From NCBI GenBank assembly GCA_008638375.1, contig CM018051.1:37482677-37546676 (forward strand): a stretch of 64,000 nt of DNA. Direction: 5' to 3'. This document shows positions 47,240 to 59,230 of this stretch, piece after piece (position 1 is the first letter of the stretch; every line of letters starts with the position of its first letter). A model generated the notes under the pieces. It did not search any database and had not been told where the DNA came from. It saw only the letters and a list, made by a program, of their open reading frames with translations. Position numbers and translations under genes: made by a program. The DNA comes from Nyssa sinensis (taxonomy: Eukaryota; Streptophyta; Magnoliopsida; Cornales; Nyssaceae).

Positions 47240-50200
47240 GTAAGCCTTCATAAGCAACTCGGTGAAGAGTCTGAATCCGGTGAGAAGGCTATGTAGGCCT
47301 AGAGCTTTAAATTACATACAGGTTGCCACTGTGACATTATGGTTCAAAGGGATTGAGTTTAAGAAATGTATGACACAAAATGTTTTCACAGCTTTAGTTT
47401 ACAAACCACTATATGGCAACCCAAAGTCCTAAGGGACAATAGTTTTTAAGAAGCGTGGCATGTTTTATTTGCTCACCAATAACAGATTTTATGACATTAT
47501 GTTTAACTTGTAAAACTATCTAGAATAAACTCTTGCATGATTTCCAATATATATCTTGCAACTACAAGTTATATGTTTATGTTTTAATGAATGCCAATAG
47601 ATTTTAGTAAAGTGCTCTTTTATTGCTATCCTTCAAAGTTTACAGAAAGGGGTTTTCCCAAAAACCCATGATAGGGGATCGGTGTTACTCACGAGCTTTT
47701 CAATAAAGCTCACAAGGATTTTAGCCCAAACATTTATTTGCTGAATTGGAGTACAACCACATTGGGTTGGATGATGATTTTTAACCATTTGGTTCATTTT
47801 TGTCGTTGTTGTCAAAAATTTAAAAATATATATATATATATATATATATAATGTGTGTGTTATACGTGTGTAAAAAGAAAAGAAAAACAGACCATAATGG
47901 TCCACTAGAGAGAAAGAGAGACTAGAGAGAGAGAGGAGAATCTAGAGAGAGATAGAGAGAGAGAGAGAGGAAGAAGAAAGAAAAAGGAGAAGACGAAGAA
48001 GGCTATGCAACCCCTACTTGTTGCATGCAAGGTCTGGAGCAAGAAGAGGGAGGGTCACTGAAGTTGCTAAAGCTTAGATGAGCCATGCAAGCCTAGAGAC
48101 CGAGAGAGCAGGAGGAGATGGCCATTTGAGGTGAGTTTCTCTCACTAAAACGTTTCTTAGGCTATTTTGGTAGTTTAGATTCATCTATGTGTATTTAGAG
48201 TTGGAAAAGGATGAAAACAGAGAAGAAAGGGAACAAATTAAGCTAAGAAAACCCTAAGAACCCTAGGACCTGAAATATATAAAATGTGGTTTTTTAAACT
48301 AAATTGATTAAAACTTCAAACAAATGGCATGGATTGAAAGAGCATTAAAATTGGAACATTTTGAAACTTAAATATATTAAAATGGTTAAGAAACCATGGT
48401 GATATAAGGAGTTACAGTTTAGAAAGAGAGAAATTGAATGGACGTATTAAGGCTTGTTTTGTTGTGTTTTAGGAACGGAAAAATGTTCCCCACATATCTA
48501 GGAACCTATAGGAAAAAAATGGGAGTGAAACAGTGATTAAAAGGCCTCGAAATAGAAAAAAAAGGGGCTTGCTAGAAAAGCGGGTCTCGCTGGAGACCCA
48601 CTGAACTTCCCTATTTCGACGGTAGCGGTGTAATGAAACTGATTTTTGATAAGAGATATGGAATCCTCATGCAAATTAGGTTCGAACCACGTTGGGTAGT
48701 GGCAAGAAATCAACTGATGACGGTCGCTGGTGCTGGAGAAAACCACCGGAGCCTTTCCCAATCTTAGGGAACGACGTCATTTTAGCTTAAAAGAATTAAA
48801 AAAATAAAAAGGTAGGGTTGATATCATGATGACATCAGCATGATGCAATGAATCGGACGAACCGGTTGGTTCAATATTGTTTTAGACTGGTTCACTTGGA
48901 ATCTAACTGAACCAAATGGTTTAGGGTTTTATAGTTTCTGATATTGTAATTTGACCCCAACTTATGGTACCTGCATGGGAATGCGATGCTAAGAACCCAA
49001 TGTAAGTAAATCCAAACTCTAATATGTTGTATTCCTTAGCCATGCCACAATTATGTTTTCTCGATGCTGCCAATTTGTACTCTTATACATACTTGACAGT
49101 TATTTGATTCCACAATTTCATACCTGTACTTCCTTATAGATATGTTAAGATTTCATTCGCCAATATCTTGATGTGACTGCTTGCGCATTTCTATAACCTT
49201 GATTTTGATATGAAAAAACTGTTATGTTTCTCACTGCTAAGAATTTGATATTCCACGTATATGTACATTTCTTATGGAATTTCGCTGATTATGATATTAT
49301 TATGAGTGCCGAGAGTTGTGTCTACCACAACGCCCATCCTGATTCTATAGATGCCGATTTAAACCAACGGGTCAATGATTGGGAATGATTCCCAACACTT
49401 AGTCCATGGAATACATGATATTTGATAAGAGCTCTTAGTGCTATTCAGGAATCCGAATGAGGGGTAAACATGAATGAGTGCTTTGGGGGTAGCTGGACCC
49501 TATTTGTTGGTAGCATTTAGTTCGATCATAATCTGTTGATGCACTCTTTGATTTTGGATACCCTTTTCAAGCCTATCATTAGATTGAATTTGATATCTTG
49601 TGATTTTTGGCAGTCGATTATTGTATGTGCTAAGTCCCTATTGTTGACTTGTTAAATTGCTTACATCACTTTTTTCAAGCTGCTTGGGATATGCCTATTG
49701 GACCCACGGGTCATCTTTGGTGATTTGTTTTCCTTTGTGGCTGGCTATTGTTCTATATCCTTTTGCTTTCCATTTGGTTGCATTTTGTTACCTAAACTAA
49801 CCCTGCCCCATGGTAGAGTGAGGGAATTTACTTACTGAGCTAAGTTAGTTCACTCTATATTTATAACATTTTTTCAGGTAGAACCATATATGAGGAAATG
49901 TAGTGATGTGACTAATGGAGCTAGTGATGAGCTTAGGAGCAATGTTGATGGTGTAAAACTCCCAATCATAATTTGAACATATATTCTGTAATGCTGATCT
50001 TAATATTAGGTATTGTGATATTGTAACATTAGTAATGATGTTAGACTTAAATGGTGATCCACGATAATCAAAATTATACTTGGAGATATTCTGATTGATG
50101 GTTAATAGAGTTCGATTTGTTATTAGATTAGTTGCATATGTAAAGCTTTCACATTTAATTAAATTTTTTTTACCACTCTTGTGCAATTCATTTGATTTTG

Positions 50201-50272
50201 TGCGGCCTATCTGAGTGATAGTGTTGGTCGTTGCCCCTAATCTGCATAGGGTGGGTTTCGAGTCATGACGGA
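47240..50272 (+). repeat. 5' LTR region of a further degenerate retrotransposon
   Basis: The right edge is clear: GTGGGTTTCGAGTCATGACG, a mutated form of the family LTR end, is followed by a primer-binding site at 50274. A (TA)n tract (47825-47850), a GA-rich tract (47905-47975), a donor-like GAGGTGAGT (48129) and family-like motifs support an LTR. The left edge could not be fixed. It may be near 47800, with the preceding 500 bp unassigned. Confidence 0.6.
47825..47975. repeat. (TA)n and (GA)n simple repeats
   Basis: A TA run at 47825-47850, then TGTG and an AG-rich tract (47905-47975), in the same order as the equivalent tracts of the LTR at 2356. Confidence 0.9.
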
Positions 50273-50273
50273 G

Positions 50274-50285
50274 TGGTATTAGAGT
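50274..50285 (+). promoter_or_regulatory. Degenerate primer-binding site
   Basis: TGGTATTAGAGT differs by two transitions from TGGTATCAGAGC, the initiator-Met tRNA complement used by many plant retrotransposons. It follows the LTR end after a short spacer. Confidence 0.7.
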
Positions 50286-51738
50286 TATAGGTTAATGATT
50301 CTTTAAGAGAGATCATACCAACATTGGACTTGAGGACTATTGGGTGATTTAAATGATTAAATGATTGGTGATCATACCAACATAGCATATTTAGGTGCAA
50401 AGGTTAATGGTCTTTGGGAAAAACTATACCATGACTGAATTTGATCATTCTTATATGATTGAGATGATCAAATGAATAGTGACTTTTGGAAGATAGTAGC
50501 ATGCTTAAAGGCAACTGTTAAGGATTCTTAGGAAGAATTACACTAGTATTGAGGTTGATGACTGTTAGATAATTGACTTCTGAATTGATTGGTGGATTAT
50601 TGGAAGCTATAATATGGACAAGGGCAATGGTTAATGCTCCTATAGAAAATATAAGGTGACATAGAGTTGGGATTGTGAAATTTTGTAATGTCAGGGGATT
50701 TGACAACAAATCTATATGAGAGATAGTTTGAGGAAAACTTAATGGATAATGATATGAGGAGTTTGAGACTCCAGATGGATTAATGATATATCAGAAATGT
50801 GAGGACTCTTGAGTGAGTAATAGGTAGATCCTAAAAAGGTGAAGACAAGGCAATTACTAAATAAGTGAGACTATCAAAGTTAACATTACAAAATGTGATG
50901 GTTCCAAAAGGAGACTAACGCATGATGAATGATCATTGGGGAAATTCAATGGATCTTGTTGATCTAGGTGACGATATGACCTAATTATGGACAATACTCC
51001 GTCGAGTTAGTTGAGATTATTTCAAAAGGTAAATGATTAATGATTTTTAATAACTTTGGAGGACCAATGTGATCTAACGATCAAAGAGATTAAACTTGTA
51101 GTAAATGCCTAAAAAAACTTGTGAGGACAACAATTATGATAAAAGGATACAAAATTCTTTGCAGTACTACGAGAAAAATTGTGATTGTGGGAGGCAGTAA
51201 GGATAACTAAATTTGTAATACTAGGGAAGTTATGAACTTCCATGGTTGGAGAAACCTTAATTAATTTTGATAAACTTTAATTATCAACTGTAATGACAAT
51301 AATGATGGGATGGCTAATTAACTTGAGTAATTCTGAAATATGAGTTGAGGTCCAGAGTGGACAAAACTATGGATAGCAGTGCTTGCAAATGAACAAGTGC
51401 TAGTATACCATTAAATCTTTGGTTACAGATGAGACTCATCACCTCACTATATGGCTTTGAAGTCATAGAATGTACAAGGTACTTCCCACACAGTTAAATA
51501 AGTTCTCTAAGAGAACAAATTTGTCAAAATTGAATAACAATTGGGAAAAAAAATGTAATATGATGAAAAACCAAATATCACAATGGGCATAAGAAATTAG
51601 ACATTTAAATAACCTTTGTGCAAAGATAAGAGGAACCAGAAATAAAAGACTAATATTGGGAAAGTCATAAGACTTTGAGATTCGAACTGTTCAAAATGAT
51701 GTGGGCGGTTTAAGGTGAACCAAATATGATATTACAGT
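50286..51738 (+). mobile_element. Degenerate internal region of the outer retrotransposon, left part
   Basis: AT-rich sequence downstream of the primer-binding site. No coding domain is recognisable. It ends with ACAGT (51734-51738), the target duplication of the TAT element inserted here, and resumes at 63081. Confidence 0.5.
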
Positions 51739-52292
51739 TGATATACCATAAAAGGACAAGCCAATCAACACTTGACACGTATGACCACAGTCCGATTTAT
51801 GTTCAACTAGCATGATTCTCGCTCAGCCAATGACATCCAGATCATCACATAAGGTCGGAAATGACCAACAAATATATCCAGAACTGACCACAGGGTCCAG
51901 ACCATAGCTTCAGATCTCGTCACCGCCTTAGCGGATTCCGAGCAGAGAATAAGGAAGCAGTCTCTAATACGGAAACTACCATTTATGATTATCTCCATCT
52001 ACGACTCAATGCCCAGAAGGTATCTGCAATCTCCGATGATCATGTCCCTATATTCATGGCGTCGAATCCTAATCAACTTAGGAAAGCTTCGGCCTATATA
52101 TTAAACCCTAGAGGTACGCTTTTAGATTCATGCTCATTCTTTGACTTTCAATACAGTCTTTCAATTCCCTTACTCACTTAAGCATCGGAGCGGCTACCGC
52201 CGGAGCCAATCCGGTGGTCCTCTGATCATCTTTCTGAGTGTTCTACAGGTCACGGAGCCCTCACGTGTTGCGAGTCAAAAAGTGCAGCATCA
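51739..52292 (+). repeat. TAT 5' LTR (554 bp)
   Basis: Begins TGATATACC and ends GCAGCATCA. A TATA-like CCTATATATTAAACCC lies at about 52092-52107, a plausible core promoter, followed by a pyrimidine-rich stretch. Minus-strand frames within it are not genes. Confidence 0.95.
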
Positions 52293-52293
52293 G

Positions 52294-52312
52294 TTTGGCG
52301 CCGTCTGTGGGA
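52294..52312 (+). promoter_or_regulatory. TAT primer-binding site
   Basis: TTTGGCGCCGTCTGTGGGA follows the LTR end after one base. The TGG matches a tRNA CCA end and the GGCGCCG core is common in TAT and Athila elements. I do not assign the tRNA species. Confidence 0.75.
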
Positions 52313-52369
52313 ACGACTAATCTCTACGTGCTTTATTCGTAAATTCATCTTTTTCCCCACCGGAAAACC

Positions 52370-54154
52370 ATGGCACCAAATCTCCGACCCCGACAGAATA
52401 CTCAGAGTTCGCAAAACGCTCAGCGTCAGCCGCCTGCTCCACACACAAGAGGACCAGCGGCCAACCCTATGCGACAAGAGATCGAAGCGATAAAACGACA
52501 CAATGACCTGGTGCAGGAGCAGTTGCTAGCCATCACTAGAATGCTGGCCACGCTCACGCAGAACCAAGCAGCGGCTTCTCCTGGCCCGCCGGCCAACTTC
52601 GTTGCAGGAACGCAACCCCCGGTTGCCACGGGGAATGAAGAACTTCGTGGGCAGGCCCCTACTAACCCGCCTGAGCACCCTTCAGGCGTTGCTCACGATG
52701 GCCGAGATCCACAGCCATCAACAGTTCCTGGCTGGGGAACATCCGCTTTTGTCCCCGACGTGCATTACCGGAGCACTACTCGAGCCCCAACTCCGAGGGT
52801 TTCGGGAGCACCCCCGGCACCACAGGAACCTTATCATGCAACGCCAGTCCCACTAGTTCGGATTCCTCCTCCATCCGAAGGGCGCACTCCACCCTATTAC
52901 CCTGAAGCCGAGGCTGTCAGGCAGGGTTCACAAGATGTCAGACTCAGAGACCCGCAAAGGATAGAGGAGATTGCCGAGTCTATGGACCGGACAATCGACT
53001 TAAGGGGACCTCAGAACCCTCTAGAGCAAGACGAACTGGCCAGGCTGCTCGGAAGACTAGCCACACCGTTCACCTTCGCCATCATGTCTGAAGAGAGGCC
53101 TAGAAAGTTCGTGGTGCCCAAATTCACTCTCTATGATGGATCTGGAGATCCAGGGGATCACCTATCTCATTATCAGCATACGATGGCCCTTCACGGAGCT
53201 TCAGATGCTTTCATGTGCCGAACGTTCATCACCAGCTTGAAGGGAACAGCTCTGAAGTGGTTCCACAACCTCCCTCTGAACTCAGTTGCCAGCTTTTACG
53301 AGCTCGGTAGACAGTTCTTGGATAGATTTATGACCAGCAGAAGGCTCAGAAGAGGGCCAGAATTCCTGTTGAATGTTAAGAAGCCCAGAGAAGAAAACAG
53401 CTCCCAGAGCGGTGTACAACTCGCACCAAGGGAGTTCACCAACTTCACGCCTTTGAACACTACTCCGAACCAGGTACTCCGGCAGATCCAGGATCGGGAG
53501 AACCTGAGGTGGCCAGAGCCGATCAAAGGAGATCCCAGCCTGCGGGACCAAAGTAAGTACTGCAATTTCCATAAAGATCATGGGCATACTACTAACACTT
53601 GCAGGACCCTCCGATATGAGATAGAACAGCTCATAAAGAAGGGACGTCTTCGGGAGTTCGTCAAACAAGATGGAAGACAGAACCCCCAAGAAGACAAGCC
53701 TCAGCAGCGGCCAGATCAGAGGCCCGAACAGAGGCAAGATCAGCGGGAAGGACGAAACGAGCCTCCGAGGCAGAACAACCATGTTATCTACGTCCTCCAT
53801 GCTGACTCCCCTGTTACAGGAATGTCCAACAGGGCGAGAAAAAGATATGCTCGGGAGGCCAGAACCGCCCCAAACATCTTGCAGGTCTCCAACGTCGAAA
53901 AGAGGCTCAAGCCAGGGCCAGAGATCCAGTTCACCAAGCAAGATCTAGCAGGGGTACACTGCCCTCACAGTGATGCCCTTGTTATCACCCTCAGAATCGC
54001 CAACTTCGAAACTAGAAGAGTCCTAGTCGACACTGGCAGCTCAGTCAATATCCTATTCTACGAACCGCTTAAGCGGATGGGCATAGACCAGGACAGCGTC
54101 AAGCCCACCACTGCCGTAATGGCAGCTTTTGATGGCAGCCTCAGCACCCCCTAG
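52370..54154 (+). pseudogene. TAT gag and start of protease
   Basis: The first ATG (52370) lies 77 bp after the LTR. The 594-codon frame starts with a Pro/Gln-rich region, has a short amphipathic helix (about residues 36-65), the gag domain (about 243-325, KFVVPKFTLYDGSGDPGDHL and TALKWFHNLP), a CX2HX4HX4C zinc knuckle (about 396-410), and an aspartic protease site VLVDTGSSVNIL near 550. It ends at a TAG (54152) within protease. Between about 53375 and 53440 the sequence jumps from the end of the gag domain to EFTNFTPLNTT. Relatives usually have a further capsid segment here, so an in-frame deletion is likely. Gag packages element RNA; this copy probably could not do so fully. Confidence 0.85.
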
Positions 54155-55548
54155 GGAGAGTTGACCTTCCTACCACTATTGGGGAAGGTGAAGGGCAGAA
54201 GACCACCATCTCAGAGTACATGGTGTTGAACATGAAGTCTCCATACAACGTCATCATTGGGAGACCCTGGTTACACCAGATAGGGGCGGTCACTTCGACC
54301 TTTCATCAGTGTCTGAAGTACGTCCACAATCAGAGCGTTCACTCGGTCCGGGGATGTCAGCCAACCTCACGAGAATGTCACGCTATTGCCCTCAAGGAGA
54401 CAGCTCCAAAATAGCAATTACAGTACACTCGGGACTGTGCAGATCCGGTTTTCACTCACACTCCCGAGGTGGAAGATTGCCCATCCGGCGTTGAAGAGCC
54501 CCTGAGCCCAAGGGGACGAGATAGCCGAGCCAAGCCTGTTGGCCAGCCCATCAAGATACTGGTCAGTTCAGAAACAGAAGGGCGTTATTTGTACATCGGC
54601 CCAGACCTTACGCCCGCCGAGCAGGAAAAGATAGTCAAGTTTCTAAAGAACAACCTCTCTATCTTTGCTTGGAAAACTAGGGACATGGAGGGAATAGATC
54701 CTAATCTGATAACTCACAAACTGATGGTAGATCCAGATCACCCCCCGGTCAGACAGAAGAGAAGACCGATCGCTCCCGAACGGCATCGGGTTATAAACGA
54801 AGAAGTCTAGAGGCTGCTGGACGCCAGGATGATACGGGAAGTTTTCTATCCCGAATGGTTAGCCAACACTGTGCTCGTCAAGAAGAAGAACGGCAAGTGG
54901 AGAGTCTGTGTTGACTATACAGACCTCAACAAAGCATGCCCCAAGGACAGCTTTCCACTACCAAGAATAGATCAACTGGTTGACGCCACTGCAGGGCATG
55001 AGCTTATGAGTTTCATGGACGCCTACTCTGGATACAACCAAATCCAGATGTACCCTCCAGATCAGGAAAAGACCGCCTTCATAACTGAAAGAGGACTCTA
55101 CTGCTACAGAGTGATGCCTTTCGGTTTAAAGAATGCTGGAGCCACTTACCAACGGTTGGTGAACAAGATGTTCAGCCCACTGCTTGGCAGCACCATGGAG
55201 GTATACATCGACGACATGCTGGTAAAGAGCCTCCAAAAAGGCAGCCACCTCCAGCACTTAGCTCAGACCTTCGATATCCTCAGACAGCACAAGATGAAGC
55301 TCAACCCCTCGAAATGCACCTTCGGAGTTACGAGGGGAAAATTCTTGGGGTACATCGTCTCTCAAAGAGGTATCGAAGCAGATCCCACTCAGATCCAAGC
55401 CCTGATTGGACTGAAGTCGCCAAGGACCAGAAAAGAGATTCAGGCACTAAATGGCAGAGTCGCCGCATTGAGCAGATTCATATCCAAGTCCACCGATCGC
55501 TGCCTACCTTTCTTTAAAGCTCTGAAGGGCAGCAAGGCCTTGCAATAG
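54155..55548 (+). pseudogene. TAT protease end and reverse transcriptase
   Basis: The frame changes by one base near 54172 relative to gag, then protease continues (YNVIIGRPWLHQ, 54244-54280). Stops at 54412 and 54808 precede the RT core (54829-55548), which shows WRVCVDYTDLNKACPKDSFPLPRID, FMDAYSGYNQI, MPFGLKNAGATYQRLVN and the catalytic YIDDMLVKS (about 55203). It ends at a TAG (55546) where relatives have Trp (the sequence resumes TEECELSFQELK). The RT core itself looks catalytically complete; the stops prevent a full polyprotein. Confidence 0.9.
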
Positions 55549-56700
55549 ACAGAAGAATGCGAGCTTTCCTTCCAAGAACTAAAAGAGTACCTAGCCTCTC
55601 CAGAGCTCCTGTCAAAACCTATACAAGGAGAAAAGTTGCTCCTGTACCTAGCAGTCTCTGAGAACGCAGTCAGTTCCGCACTAATCAGACAGGACAAGGG
55701 AGTACAGAGGCCTATATTCTACGTCAGTAGGGCACTACTTGACACGGAGAAAAGGTACCCAGAAGTAGAGAAGCTGGCCTATGCCTTGGTCGTATCAGCC
55801 CGAAAACTTCGACCTTACTTCCAGGCCCATCCAATTGAGATTCCAACTGCTTATCCTCTAAAGTCGATATTGAGGAAACCCAAGGTATCGGGAAGATTGG
55901 TCAAGTGGTCTGTGGAGCTAGGGGAGTTCGACATAGCATATGTACCCCGAAACTCCATCAAAGGGCAGGCCTTAGCCGACTTTGTAGCCGAGTTCACCCC
56001 GGCACTGCAGAACGAAGCACAAAACGCCGAAACTACAGGAACCTGGCTGCTGTATATTGATGGTTCGTCAACTGATCAAGGATCAGGGGTAGGACTGGTA
56101 CTACAGTCCCCTGATGGACTTACATCGGAAAAAGCAGTCAGCCTGGGATTTAGGGCTTCTAATAATGAAGCTGAATACGAGGCCCTAATCTTAGGGATGA
56201 AGCTTGCCCTGGAATGCGAGGCTCAGAACCTCGATGTCTTCTCTGACTCCCAACTAGTAGTAAGCCAAGTTTTGGGAGAGTTTGCCATTAAGGATGACAG
56301 GATGCTTCGGTACTCCGAACTGGTAAACCGTTTAAAGCATTCTTTCCAGACTTTCACTATCCAGAAGATTGAGAGAAGTCAGAACTGCAGAGCAGATGCT
56401 CTGGCTAACATGGCCTCCCGCCTCAAGTCTGAAGCAGATTCCACCATTAAAATCTCTTTTCAACCAGGATCCAGCATTGAGGAAGCATCGGCTGCTCAAA
56501 TCGATGAACAAACCCAGAGCTGGATGACCCCAATCCTCCAATATCTAAGATCTGGGCTCCTCCCAGAGGATAAAAACAAAGCCAAGAGAATCCGAATCAG
56601 AGTGGCCCGGTACCTGATCCTGAACGACAAACTTTACAGGAGATCATACTCTCAACCTCTGTTAAAGTGTTTGGCTCCAGACGAGTCACAATATGTTTTG
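55549..56700 (+). pseudogene. TAT RNase H pair (gypsy-type and archaeal-type)
   Basis: The first RNase H (about 55560-55990) has LYLAVSENAVSSALI, EKLAYALVVSARKLRPYF and ADFVAEF. The second (about 56038-56440) shows a complete D-E-D-D set: YIDGSS, NEAEYEAL, FSDSQLV and RADALANM. Two RNase H domains in tandem are the known TAT hallmark. The frame is open throughout from 55549. The linker to integrase follows (WMTPILQYLRSG). Confidence 0.9.
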
Positions 56701-57756
56701 GCTGAAATTCACGAGGGAATTTGCGGGAATCACAATGGGGGCAGAACTATAGCCCACCGAGCTCTATCACAGGGCTACTACTGGCCCGGCATGCTGAAAC
56801 AGGCTAAAGAATATGTTCGGAAGTGTGACAAATGTCAGAGATTTGCCTCGTACCAACACCAGCCTCAGCACGAGCTCATCCCGATTCCTAGTCCCTGGCC
56901 CTTTGCTCAATGGGGAATGGACATTGTGGGCCCGTTACCACGAGCACCTCCAAACAGGAAGTACCTCCTGGTGGCTATCGACTACTTCTCTAAATGGGCC
57001 GAAGCCGAACCTTTAACGCATATTACAGAGAAGGAAGTCAAAAACTTCACCTGGAAGAACATTGTCTGCAGATTTGGCATACCACGTGTAATTATCTCGG
57101 ATAATGGGACACAATTTACTGGTAAATGCTTCAAGGCATTTTGCGAAAATCTCAACATCAGGCAGCACTTTGCCTCTCCAGGCCATCCACAAGCAAATGG
57201 GCAGGCAGAGGTCACCAACTGAACAATCCTTGATGGGTTAAAGAAAAGGTTGGAACAAGCCAAAGGGAAGTGGGCAGAAGAGCTCCCAGGAGTCCTTTGG
57301 GCCTACCGTACAACCAGAAGAACTCCCACCTCTGAAACACCCTTCTCATTAGCCTATGGGACAGAAGCAGTAATTCCGGTTGAAATCGGTATGCCAACTC
57401 TGAGGACTGAGGCCTTTGAGCAAGAATCCAATGATCAGCAGCTGATGGAGAACTTGGATTTGCTCGAAGAGAGAAGGGATCAAGCCAGCATCAGGATGGA
57501 AGCCTACCAACAAAGAATGGTCAGTAAATCCAGGATAGGACTCAAGACAGTCAGCTTTCAAGTTGGAGACTTCGTCTTAAGAAGAGTCTTTCAGAACACC
57601 AAGGATCCCACCATGGGAAAATTGTCACCAAATTGGGAAGGCCCCTACAAAGTGACGAAGGTCGTTCGACCTACCACTTACTGGCTTGAAGACACGACTG
57701 GGAAACCTGTTCCTAGGCCATGGAACGTAGAACACTTGCGGAAGTATTATCAATAA
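56701..57756 (+). pseudogene. TAT integrase
   Basis: The HHCC zinc finger (HEGICGNH ... CDKCQRF, about 56710-56840) and the D-D-E core (GMDIVGPLP, ISDNGTQFTG, NGQAEVTN) are present. A TGA at 57220 directly follows VTN, at a position where relatives have Arg; a CGA-to-TGA change explains it. The same frame continues to TAA at 57754-57756 through VLWAYRTTRRTPTSETPFSLAYG and the GPY/F-type end (WEGPYKV ... VEHLRKYY). There is no chromodomain, as expected for TAT. Integrase inserts the DNA copy into the chromosome. Confidence 0.9.
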
Positions 57757-57794
57757 AAATTTTTTTTCTTTTATTTCCTTAAAAACTGTTCATA

Positions 57795-58400
57795 TATTAA
57801 TGCACAGGCCTCCAGAGCCTGGTCCATCTATTAATGCACAGGCCTCCAGAGCCTGGTCCATCTATTAATGCACAGGCCTCCAGAGCTTGGTCCATCTATT
57901 AATGCACAGGCCTCCAGAGCCTGGTCCATCTATTAATGCACGGGCCTCCAGAGCCTGGTCCATCTATTAATGCACAAGTCTTATGACTTGGTCCATCTAT
58001 TAATGCACAGGCCTCCAGAGCCTGGTCCATCTATTAATGCACAAGTCTTATGACTTGGTCCATCTATTAATGCACGGGCCTCCAGAGCCTGGTCCATCTA
58101 TTAATGCACAGGCCTCCAGAGCCTAGTCCATCTATTAATGCACAAGTCTTATGACTTGGTCCATCTATTAATGCACAGGCCTCCAGAGCCTGGTCCATCT
58201 ATTAATGCACAAGTCTTATGACTTGGTCCATCTATTAATGCACAGGCCTCCAGAGCCTGGTCCATCTATTAATGCACAAGTCTTATGACTTGGTCCATCT
58301 ATTAATGCACAGGCCTCCAGAGCCTGGTCCATCTATTAATGCACAAGTCTTATGACTTGGTTCATCTATTAATGCACAGGCCTTCAGAGCCTGGACCATC
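57795..58400 (+). repeat. 18-unit tandem array of two hairpin-bearing unit types
   Basis: Exactly 606 bp: twelve 34-bp A units and six 33-bp B units sharing TATTAATGCAC and GGTCCATC. They differ in the middle: A has CAGGCCTCCAGAGCCTG and B has CAAGTCTTATGACTTG. Both middles are dyads. The order is AAAAA B A B A A B A B A B A B A, with strict alternation at the right end. It lies in the untranslated region after pol, a known site of tandem arrays in TAT elements. Confidence 0.95.
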
Positions 58401-58720
58401 TTCAACTAGCGGGTTCTGTAATCCAGTCTATCCAAAGGCAGAAGTTCCGAGCACCTGTCAACTAAAGTTTACTAGAACGGAATACCTCGGATCTGACACT
58501 TACATTATTTGACTTATCTGTCAAATAAATCAGCACCATGGTTTCAACCAAAGGTGAAGTACTTCGACTCTGGCATTTTTCTAAGTTTTTGATTTATTTT
58601 CAGAACAATCGGCAACACATTAGAAGATGCTTAAGTTTCAAAAGAGCACATTCACAGAAAGTATCAGCTTAGAGAAGAAAAAATTCAACTTTATTAATAA
58701 AAGATTTACATCAGTACCAA

Positions 58721-58824
58721 GAAGCTATTACAGAAGCTATTACAGAAGCTACTACAGAAGCTATTACAGAAGCTACTACAGAAGCTATTACAGAAGCTAT
58801 TACAGAAGCTATTACAGAAGCTAT
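58721..58824 (+). repeat. 12-bp tandem repeat, 8.7 copies
   Basis: GAAGCTATTACA is repeated, with units 3 and 5 reading GAAGCTACTACA. The reading frames it creates in both directions (Tyr-Arg-Ser repeats, or Ala-Ser-Val repeats) follow from the 12-bp period and are not evidence of a gene. Confidence 0.95.
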
Positions 58825-59049
58825 GCTTGGCAACATAATGGCTCTTCTCCTGGGATGATAAAGGGGCACAAGATCCAAAACCTTCAAAACCGCCTTCATC
58901 GGCTCCATTTGAAAGGAAGGAACCCTGAACCCCAATCTGCATCACGTAGTGCCCAGGCCATTTCATCATCACTATCACTGGTCCATGACCAACGGATGAT
59001 GAGGGCTCTGAGCCTCAGGAGACTTTTCATTCCCCACCTTTGTAATCGG

Positions 59050-59230
59050 CATGACTCAAAGCAAGGGTCTCTGCCAAGACACATGGGGGGGAAGGTAGTC
59101 CACCTTCAATCTTCTTCTTCACACCGTCTGTTTCACCCCAGCCACTTAGAGCAAGGGTCTCTGACAGAGCGTGAGGAAGGGGAGGCAACTCACCTTCGTC
59201 TTCATCACCAACACTCCAGGCCTCGGTTGA
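59050..59230. repeat. 90-bp imperfect tandem duplication
   Basis: GCAAGGGTCTCTG occurs at 59061 and 59151, followed in both by similar purine-rich and TCACCTTC-TCTTC segments. On the minus strand it encodes two similar 30-residue blocks (PHALSETLALS and PCVLAETLALS) in a frame without a convincing start. Confidence 0.75.

Noticed and set aside
47240..47256. Primer-binding site after the LTR end at 47239
   Set aside because: TAGTAAGCCTTCATAAG does not match the TGGTATCAGAGC-type site, so this LTR end is treated as a fragment border.
51807..51998. Identical minus-strand 63-codon frames in both TAT LTRs
   Set aside because: They overlap the LTR body, have no domain, and appear twice only because the LTR is duplicated.
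57795..58400. CRISPR-like appearance of regularly spaced repeats
   Set aside because: The intervening sequences are not unique spacers; only two unit types recur. The context is a plant retrotransposon, so it is an ordinary tandem array.
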